Part shown: piece after piece, positions 57,162 to 64,000 of the stretch
Layout of the letters: every line of letters starts with the position of its first letter
How positions within the stretch are numbered: the first letter of the stretch is position 1
Assembly (NCBI RefSeq): GCF_037975245.1
Contig: NC_092571.1
Coordinates: forward strand, 11,105,917 to 11,169,916
DNA from: Apostichopus japonicus
Taxonomy: Eukaryota; Echinodermata; Holothuroidea; Aspidochirotida; Stichopodidae
Direction of reading: 5' to 3'
DNA: 64,000 nucleotides
Made by a program: the position numbers and the translations under genes
The notes under the pieces: generated by a model
Databases searched by the model: none
What the model saw: only the letters and a program-made list of their open reading frames with translations
What the model was told of the DNA's origin: nothing

Positions 57162-57170
57162 TAGAAACAA

Positions 57171-58207
57171 TAGGGTTTGTAAGTAGCTGTGAGACCCCCC
57201 TCCCATTCAAAGAAAGATAGTGATCCTCTATTCAATATGGGAAATATACAGAAAATACTTAACATCATCAACCTGGTTGTTCCTGAGGGTAATATGGTTA
57301 AAGGTCATTGTTTGACCTCTGCTAACTTAATTTATTGTCCTTTGATCTACAGTTTCTATATTATCTACAATAAACACTAAGAAATTACCGTAATATGCTG
57401 AAGCTACTGTAGCTTGCCACTGTAGCATAATAAAAACAATACACATTGTAAACATAAGACCAAAATTTCAACCACGGATCACCATAGGCTTATTATAAGG
57501 ATAGAAAAGGTTATTGGAAGTTCGAACTCCACACTTAACCTTAACTAGCCTAGGAGTAGGACTCGCTTAAGTAATCTAGGCTAGGCCTATAGTACGTACG
57601 TCGGTATACAGGTATCCTTTTGTCACTGTGATAGGCTACACTACTGAATAGGCTCTATACGCTAACGTTAGTATTACTACTAGGCCTAGCATAGGAGTAC
57701 AAAATGTTGATGAAAATTGTGTGAAAGAATCGTCCCAGTTTATTCCGATTACTTCAATCCCTTTACTGAAATGATTATCTTTCATAGACTGAATTATGTC
57801 GGGAACAAACAACCCTCAGCTCTTGAGTAGATTTTGCATTTCGACTTTTGAGGCTGTCAACTCGACGGAATATGTAACCCTTCGTCGTACACACGCGCTC
57901 AAGCACACTTTGCATGCAAAGTTGCCCAACGTTGGTAAACGTCGCCAAGGTAAAGCCGAATGTTTGCCCAGCGTATGGTATAAAGAACCGAAATTTCGCC
58001 CGACATACTATTACGATGACAGAAAAGACCAACATGTGGACAAATATGAGCACGGAGTTTACCAACTCGATGGGTAAACAAACTCATCTGCGATTCGATC
58101 ATTTTTATATATAAATTGGGCACTTTTTGACCAACAAAGTTGAAAGGGTACTTGCCCAACATTTTTTTTTACCCAGTGTTTTAACAGTGTACGAACCACT
58201 TTTTTCT
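57171..58207. other. element right part, no supported gene
   Basis: A 93-codon open frame at 57796-58077 (start MSGTNNPQLLSRFC) overlaps the subterminal repeat region and is more GC-rich than its surroundings. It may be a captured first exon or chance, with no domain recognised. Confidence 0.35.
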
Positions 58208-58229
58208 TATATATATATATATATATATA
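58208..58229. repeat. (TA)n microsatellite
   Basis: Short pure TA run. Confidence 0.9.
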
Positions 58230-59109
58230 ACGTTTAACTACGACTGAATTATGTATTTTTAATAATAGCTGGCTCAGGGTTATAAGAATAGTGGGAGGGG
58301 GTTCTGGGATAAGGGTCAGGGAGGGATGTTGTCAGGCGTTACAAGTTGCACCCCCCTCCATTTTCGCCAAAAAGGTAAAAGTGCAAAATCTCAACTTTGA
58401 ATTATGAATACAATTTTTACACATTATAACTTAATAAGGGTTTTAATTATAAAAATGTACCACTTTTACTAAACTCAGATCAAATTGTTTGTAATAAATC
58501 AAATAATAATCCAACATATTTTTTCTGTGTTTCCAATGCATGTCGTCTGTGCATGTATTCATGAGGAAACATACACATATAAAGAAAAGTTGCTCTCCAT
58601 ACTTGTTACACTCCCCATCCCAACTGCTACCCCCTCCCCCTCTACTTTACATGTTGCTAAATCCCTGGTTACATTGAGATGTACCAATGACCCACAACTG
58701 CAGTGAGATATTTCTTTTGTATAAATCAATATATAAGTTGGCACGCACACTGAGACGTCATGGCATATCGTAGATGTGAAATAAAGTTATAGCCGGTATA
58801 TATCTGTTACCTTAGTACTCCTTCTACAGTCTTGAGCAAAACTAAGTATTTCCTCCCCTCCCCCCCCCCCCTCTCCCTCTCAGATAAAAAAGAGAGCGAC
58901 TTAAGGAAATTGTGGATATTTATCATTAGGTGTCTGGTAGGTATAAGGGTAATCTAGGTAGAACTACTTCTTTGAATAAGATCATGTTTTCTGGTTCTTT
59001 TAAACTCTGGGGAACAAAATAATGACAACATGACTTAGGAATAGTTACCCTCTTCACTTACTTCAAACTTGAATAAAATTTCAGACCAAGATATCAAGAT
59101 TTAACACCA
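58230..59109. other. no gene recognised
   Basis: AT-rich with a C-homopolymer near 58857-58870. No exon supported. Confidence 0.4.
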
Positions 59110-59485
59110 TCACAGTTCATCCTCCAAATCATCTTCCCCTGCATCAACAATCTCAACATCTTCTTGGAAGTTGCTGCAATTTCTACATTTACACGGCTGT
59201 ACACGGCAGCTGTGCATTCATACAGAAACATCTTCCTTTAAGACATTTGCTGACTCTACAGTTACAGCCTGAAACACTGAAGCAAAACATTTGGGACAGG
59301 TGGCTTCGTCATCCAAGTGATTATAAGGTCATCATTTTCAAGTTTCCATTCATGTCCCTCTGGTGAGAGTGCATCAATCCTTTGCTGTGATACCCTACGG
59401 AGAATAGCAGCCTGGTAGGCGTAGCGCTTCACATGCTGGATCAGAGCTTCTTTTGTTGGTGGTTAACTCTGCTCTGAGGATGGAG
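59110..59485 (-). pseudogene. CXC (tesmin/TSO1-like) domain protein, C-terminal relic
   Basis: The minus strand encodes PPTKEALIQHVKRYAYQAA, then EGHEWKLENDDL and TKPPVPNVLL. After a frame change come a cysteine cluster, GCNCRVSKCLKGRCFC, and after another shift PCKCRNC and an acidic end DDLEDEL before TGA at 59110-59112. The cysteine spacing (C-x-C-x4-C-x4-C-x-C) is that of a CXC zinc cluster. I recall this order in a repeated invertebrate protein family of unknown role. A stop precedes PPTK and two frame changes are present, so it is broken. Confidence 0.5.
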
Positions 59486-59755
59486 ATGAACAGAACACCT
59501 TGTACCATGAAATTGGAGACTTTTTAGTCTCACATTTTATGATATAAATACAATTCAGCTAGAAATATGTTGCAAATTACTTTAAAAATTCCAACAGTGA
59601 GTAGGCTTAATAAAATAGAAAGATTAACCTAATGTTGCATCTCAAATAGTTTAGAGAATTTTTCTTATTTTTCTTGGTGAGGACCCCCATATTCCAAAAG
59701 TCCTAGATCCACCCCTGAACTCTCAATAAAGCACACATTGAGGAAAGTACTTTAC
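59486..59755. other. no gene recognised
   Basis: Short stretch between two blocks of the CXC gene relic; probably intron. Confidence 0.35.
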
Positions 59756-59908
59756 CTTTCGTGATCTGTTTCAGTCTTCCTTGTTAAGAATCGTATGTAG
59801 TTCCTAGAACATAGAGAGTGGTACCTCACTTCGGTGCAACAGGCTTTCCTTCTAATATGCATCAAAATGGGATCATCTTTTTCTGCTCGGCTGCTTGTCG
59901 AAGCAATC
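59756..59908 (-). CDS. exon of the zinc-binding/CXC gene
   Basis: Open on the minus strand with acceptor TTATTAAAG and donor GAAAG|GTAAAG. The peptide starts IASTSSRAEKDDPIL and includes TEVRYHSLCSRNYIRF. The Y-H-x2-C-x3-Y pattern after a D-x-IL segment is the mark of the same protein family as the CXC block next to it. The order on the minus strand (this exon, then CXC) is the expected one. Intact by itself, but the gene around it is decayed. Confidence 0.45.
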
Positions 59909-60397
59909 CTTTAATAAAATGAAATAAGAAAAGCAAATTGTTTTGCACTTTCTTTTGATAAAAATGTAAGTTTGAACAAGTAAGAACTAAGACAATTTCA
60001 TGTATATACCACGTGTTTGGCTCATCTTTTGCTCAGCTTGTATGGATGGACAAAGTCACATAACATTTTTTGCAAACCAGAGTCATGCAAAGAAGAATTA
60101 AAACAGGTTTCTTTTTGTTGGCAGTACATTATCTCTTAATATCATGGTTTAAATGATACAATGGTAGATTATATCAGATAAGATAAGATAAGATTCACTT
60201 TATTAAACCCATTTCGGGTAATTAAATGCTCGATGTACAGAGTAAGATGGATATAACATTAAAATACAGCACATGGAAATTGACTCACATAAAACAATAA
60301 GACAATAAAAAAATAAAACAATAAAAATTGCAAAGTCTAACAATGGCAAGACTAATTATGACAAAAACAGTGAAGGTGTAACCAGGGGGCAAGAACA

Positions 60398-61834
60398 CTA
60401 GCGATTGTAATTTTGATTATGGATTCTGATGCACTGTGGGACGAATGAGGAGAGGTGACGATTGGTTTTGGCTGTCGGCAGCCTCATCCTTCCGCTCCGA
60501 GGAATCACTGCATTCTGAAATTGTCCATGCAGTGGGTGGTCGGCATCATCCAAAATCATGTCTAATTTCTGTTGGAGTAGATGGGTATAACTTGATGAGT
60601 AAGAGGGTTGGCTGTTGCCAATTATGCGGCCCGCCTGACGGATTAAAGAGTCTATACGGTTCTGATCTTCCTTTCTCGCATTCCCGCCCCAAGAAATCAA
60701 ATTGTATTTCCATACCCCACAAATGGTGGAAGTATAAAACATAGTCAGAATACGTTCATCGATTTGGAAAGTTTTCAATTTACGCAGGCAGTGCATTCTA
60801 GAGTTAAGTTTCTTCAGTGTGGCATCAATATGGCTATGCCAGGACAAGGAATTATCAAGTAGGTATGTATAGTGATCCACACGCTCAACATCATGGGCTT
60901 TAATACGGACAGGACTCGGGATAGCCCCACACTTACGGAAATCTATTACCATTTCCTTTGTTTTATCAACATTTAAAACCAGGAAATTACTCTCACAATA
61001 TTTCTCAAAATCTCTGATTTGCTCAATATACTGGGTGTCATCATCTTTCGTCATCATCCCAATCAGGGCAGTGTCATCTGCAAATTTGACGAGAGAACAA
61101 CTCTCGGCAGATGACCTGGCATCTGCTGTGTAGAGAGTGAAAAGGAATGGGGCCAGAACAGTACCCTGGGGTGCTCCTGTATTCGAGAAGATGACGTCAG
61201 AATTACAACCCGATGACCTTATGGAAACATACTGGGGCCTGTTTGTGAGGTAGTTAAGTATCCAATTAATAAAATCACATTGCACATTCATTTCCAGAAG
61301 TTTGTTGGCAAGGATATGGGGCTGCATAGTATTGAAGGCTGACGAAAAGTCAAAGAACAGTATACGGACTGAGTTACCCAAGGTGGTGTGCTCTAAATGA
61401 GAATACAGTGACTCTAGACTATATAGGATTGCATCTTCTGTACTCCGGTTCGACCTATTGGCGAATTGCATGGGGTCTAAAAACTGATCAACCATTGGTT
61501 TTAGATGCCTCAGGACCAGACGTTCACACGTTTTCATTGCGACTGAAGTCAGAGCAACAGGTCGAAGGTCATTCATGCACGCAATACTGTTTTTCTTAGG
61601 GATCGGAATGATACACGACCTTTTCCCAAGTGTCGGTACTGCCTGAGTATTAAATGACATGTTAAAAATAACTGTAAATATGTTACACAATTGATTTGAA
61701 CAAAGTTTGAGAACGCGGGGTAGTAATCCATCTGGGCCAGCTGCTTTTGATACGTTTAGTTTAGAAAATTCAACACGCACTTCATCTGCAGTAGCAGTTA
61801 AAAACTGCTCAGGATACGACTGCATAGATAACAT
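60398..61834 (-). CDS. LINE reverse transcriptase (C-terminal part of the long ORF)
   Basis: 478 codons. RT blocks: AAGPDGL (32-38), DLRPVAL (89-95), FANRSNRSTEDA (124-135), FFDFSSAFNT (160-169), GAPQGT (220-225), catalytic KFADDTA (250-256), and a thumb/C-terminal region to HLSSFVPQCIRIHNQ. Synthesises element cDNA by target-primed reverse transcription. Upstream codons continue in the same frame to a stop at 61859-61861, so ATG 61834 is only the first methionine after that lesion, not a native start. The catalytic residues are all present. Confidence 0.85.
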   Translation of the reverse strand: MLSMQSYPEQFLTATADEVRVEFSKLNVSKAAGPDGLLPRVLKLCSNQLCNIFTVIFNMSFNTQAVPTLGKRSCIIPIPKKNSIACMNDLRPVALTSVAMKTCERLVLRHLKPMVDQFLDPMQFANRSNRSTEDAILYSLESLYSHLEHTTLGNSVRILFFDFSSAFNTMQPHILANKLLEMNVQCDFINWILNYLTNRPQYVSIRSSGCNSDVIFSNTGAPQGTVLAPFLFTLYTADARSSAESCSLVKFADDTALIGMMTKDDDTQYIEQIRDFEKYCESNFLVLNVDKTKEMVIDFRKCGAIPSPVRIKAHDVERVDHYTYLLDNSLSWHSHIDATLKKLNSRMHCLRKLKTFQIDERILTMFYTSTICGVWKYNLISWGGNARKEDQNRIDSLIRQAGRIIGNSQPSYSSSYTHLLQQKLDMILDDADHPLHGQFQNAVIPRSGRMRLPTAKTNRHLSSFVPQCIRIHNQNYNR

Positions 61835-62030
61835 TTCCCGTAACTCACCAATCTCATGTTAAAAATCTAGGTGATCAAACCGATTGTACAAAACATTAAG
61901 CTCATTTGCATATTCACGGGAAGTGCTTGGCTGTTTATCAGTCGATCTATTGTCTTTCATGTAGCAACTCATCAGTCGTATACCCGCCCAAACCTCTTTC
62001 ATATTATTTCCAGTAAAGTGACTGTCTATT

Positions 62031-63182
62031 TTACACTTGTATAAGTCCTTTCCTTTCTTTATTCTTTATTGCCTTGTCAAGTTCTTTTTGCACAGCCCTC
62101 AGCTCATCTCGGTTGTTTTGCCCGAAAATCTTCTTCTTTTTGTTGATGATCGTTTTAACCTCCTTGGTAATCCAGGGCTTGTTGTTGGCATACACCTTGA
62201 TCTGTTTATCCGGCACCGTACAGTCAACACAGAAATTAACGTAATCCGTGATTGTTTGGGTGAGCTCGTCGATGTCCTCTGAAGCGTCAATGAATACGTC
62301 CCAATCAGTGAGGTCCAGCGAAGCTTGTAGATCCTCGATGGCCGCGGGGCTCCATTGTTTGACGGTAAGTAACTTTGGTTTCTGTCTCTGAACAATAGGT
62401 CGGTACGCTGGTTGCAACAGGATCATGTCATGATCAGATCTTCCCAGTTTGGTACTCGGTTTAGCTGTGTAAGCCCCCTTCACGTTTGAATAACAGAGGT
62501 CCAGGATTGCGGCAACTCGTGTTGGGCATTGTACGTGCTGATAATAGTTAGTATTGTTCCTCTTCAAACTACAATGATTAAAGTCGCCATCAATTACCAT
62601 GAGGGCATTGGGATGTGCTATCTCAAGGTCTTGTATGATAGTACATAGCTCGTTAGCAGCAGGGGTGGCGACATTGCGGTTGGGGACATACACTGTAAGA
62701 TGAATCACATGGGAGAATTCCCTGGGGAGGTAGTACGGCCGCAGTCCTACTGCAAGAATTTCGGCATTCGTCGAACATGAGTAATGCTTCAATGTAACGT
62801 GATTGGGGTGGCACCATTCATTCACGTAAAGACAAACTCCCCCTCCTTTCTGTTTCTGTGATAGCTCCGGGTCCCTATCTCCCGGTATAAGTGTAAAACC
62901 ATTAATATCAACGCAGCTATCAGGAATAGATCCATTGAGCCAGGTCTCTGTATAGGACATCATACTGATGTGTCTGAATTCCCGCGTATAACTCATACAG
63001 CTGTGTAATTCATCCATTTTGTTATTCAGCGACTGTACATTCCCTTTAATGATCGACGGTAGGTATGGTTTAAACTTACGGGCATTGAGTCTCTTCCTTA
63101 CTCCCCCTGCTTTCCCTCGTTTTCTTTTCTTCTCTTCTTCTTCTTCATCTTCTATATCTGTTACAAATGATAAAGGAATCAA
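62031..63182 (-). CDS. LINE APE-type endonuclease (N-terminal part of the long ORF)
   Basis: 383 codons. An acidic/basic N-terminal stretch (residues 11-36) is followed by an apurinic-type endonuclease: NVQSLNNK (48-55), YTETWL (77-82, the metal-binding glutamate), GGGVCLYV (113-120), GDFNH (199-203) and RSDHD (248-252, catalytic histidine). A basic linker ends at the frame change near 62040, after which the RT frame takes over. No gag-like first ORF is visible beyond 63182 within the window. Confidence 0.85.
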   Translation of the reverse strand: MIPLSFVTDIEDEEEEEKKRKRGKAGGVRKRLNARKFKPYLPSIIKGNVQSLNNKMDELHSCMSYTREFRHISMMSYTETWLNGSIPDSCVDINGFTLIPGDRDPELSQKQKGGGVCLYVNEWCHPNHVTLKHYSCSTNAEILAVGLRPYYLPREFSHVIHLTVYVPNRNVATPAANELCTIIQDLEIAHPNALMVIDGDFNHCSLKRNNTNYYQHVQCPTRVAAILDLCYSNVKGAYTAKPSTKLGRSDHDMILLQPAYRPIVQRQKPKLLTVKQWSPAAIEDLQASLDLTDWDVFIDASEDIDELTQTITDYVNFCVDCTVPDKQIKVYANNKPWITKEVKTIINKKKKIFGQNNRDELRAVQKELDKAIKNKERKGLIQV

Positions 63183-63200
63183 GATGGCAGACTGACCATA

Positions 63201-63552
63201 ACATAAGACCTTGCAAACCTTATTCCACTTTTGTTACACTTAGTTTTCTAACTACTTTAATATCTCTATCATTCAAATAATGAGCCACAGTAAGAAAACT
63301 ATGAAGCCCGTATTTAAAGCCTAGGCTAGTGCCCAAGAAGGAGAATTTGAAACAAAGTTTCAATGCCTACTACAAAATAATAAAACAAATCAGATGACCA
63401 TGCCACTAATTGAATCAAGTTCAGGTCCAACAGTGCCCTTTGACTTGGATTTATCCCTTAAGAGCACCTGACGTTGCATTATTCAACTTCTCTTAACACT
63501 TCAACTATGCCACAGAAGTACAAGTAGAGTCGTGTAGTATGCTTGGGCTTAC
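63201..63552. other. intron or LINE 5' flank
   Basis: No domain recognised. It lies between the LINE and the next exon-like block. Confidence 0.35.
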
Positions 63553-63909
63553 CTCCATCGAAACTATCTGTCTGCTGCAGCTTGTCCTGCACCCGTTTAC
63601 AACGCAGAGTAGGCTAATGTATGAGTTTCTTTTCCCACATTTAATACATTGTACAGGCAAAACAGCAGAGCTTCTGCTTGCTTGCCTCGATCATTTCCGT
63701 CGCTTCTTGGTTTCAAATCATATGGGGTCCCCAATGGTACTGTCCGTTTTCTTGCAGCGATGATGGGCTTGCTTTCAATGAACCGTCTGTAACACATATC
63801 GTGGAACCCCATCATATTATGCTGTTGAACACACGCTTGATCGTGGTGTAGGCCTTTATCAAGTAACCCCATGTATTGGATTCGTTCGGCGATTTCACTG
63901 TCTCTGCCG
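63553..63909 (-). pseudogene. N-terminal exon block of the zinc-binding/CXC gene
   Basis: The minus strand begins after acceptor TTAATCTCAG and ends at donor GATGGAG|GTAAGC. It encodes SEIAERIQYMGLLDKG, then GFHDMCYRRFIESKP, an F-H-x2-C-x2-R-F zinc-binding pattern typical of the family's N terminus. A TAA at 63594-63596 breaks the frame; the following residues (RCKRVQDKLQQT) fit in a shifted frame. It is therefore a degraded copy. The LINE separates it from 59756-59908. Confidence 0.45.
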
Positions 63910-64000
63910 CTGAGATTAAGTCAATCTTTAGCGCAGGGAGTAACTTTAGTCCATCGAATATTCGTCAGTGCTTCAAACTTTACAGAATCAATGTGCATTA

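Larger units (their letters stand above)
52752..58189. mobile_element. 5.4-kb element with TA target and TTGGGCA subterminal arrays
   Basis: Ends are CACTGTTAAAA and, reversed, CACTGTTAAAAC, each preceded by TA (52750-52751, 58190-58191). Next to both ends, words TTGGGCA, TTGGGTA and TTGGGT repeat: about a dozen in 52780-53160 and several in 57925-58175. Subterminal arrays of this kind usually bind transposase. No transposase survives; other elements (54472-55375, 56460-56610, 56888-57161) sit inside. Whether both ends belong to one insertion rests on the end similarity. Confidence 0.6.
60170..63200 (-). mobile_element. nearly complete LINE (jockey/CR1/Rex1-like)
   Basis: Endonuclease and reverse transcriptase lie in one original frame, read right to left. 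Only two lesions are seen: a frame change near 62040 and a TAA at 61859-61861. The 3' end is followed by ATCTT-type tandem units (60175-60195), as in LINEs of this branch that have short simple-repeat tails instead of poly(A). The 5' side is not fully defined. It inserted between two exon blocks of the CXC gene. Confidence 0.85.

Noticed and set aside
57796-58077. 93-codon open frame as a gene
   Set aside because: It overlaps subterminal transposon repeats and has no recognisable domain; kept only as a possibility.

Overview
This is AT-rich metazoan genomic DNA. Short exons have GT/AG splice sites and matching phases, LINEs, tRNA-derived SINEs and DNA transposons are abundant, (TA)n microsatellites are long, and there is no prokaryotic gene organisation. 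The immunoglobulin-superfamily genes and the repeat types fit a marine invertebrate deuterostome (an echinoderm such as a sea cucumber is my guess), but the sequence alone does not fix the species.

Region by region. 1-180: end of a Penelope-like element with a hammerhead-ribozyme-like core. 1929-11810 (+): a multi-exon immunoglobulin-superfamily gene. A signal peptide plus V-like exon is followed by two almost identical C-like exons (a fresh 438-bp tandem duplication), a fused V+C exon, a transmembrane exon and two alternative tail exons. Every internal junction is phase 1 until the transmembrane exon, so one gene V-C-C-V-C-TM is the simplest reading. 13317-20703 (+): a likely small gene ending in a MYND zinc finger. 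17905-18545 is a higher-order minisatellite and 18828-19979 a transposon relic with a THAP-like finger. 21751-26185: a thicket of hAT-type non-autonomous elements.

26455-32785: two inverted copies of a ~1 kb repeat, each carrying the same exon-like block, flank a second immunoglobulin gene (29264-29927), LINE 3' relics and a complete minimal hammerhead ribozyme (31130-31170, minus). 34350-41900: SINEs, a degenerate minisatellite in both orientations and more hAT elements. 42220-47550: a broken LINE split exactly, in frame, by a 2.34-kb DNA transposon (44616-46958) carrying eight copies of a CRE-like 14-mer; a partial second copy is at 54472-55375. 48140-52680: four hAT-type insertions or nests, several with perfect 8-bp target-site duplications. 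52752-58189: a 5.4-kb element bounded by TA and CACTGTTAA termini, with arrays of TTGGGCA inside the ends; it hosts an insertion containing telomere-type repeats. 59110-63909 (-): a decayed zinc-binding/CXC-domain gene interrupted by a nearly intact LINE (60170-63200).

Only three host-type loci are credible: the long Ig receptor, the small Ig gene and the MYND gene. Most of the rest is layered mobile DNA, and the insertion order can often be read from exact target-site duplications. All gene models are made by eye from splice signals, phase and domain motifs, without transcript evidence.
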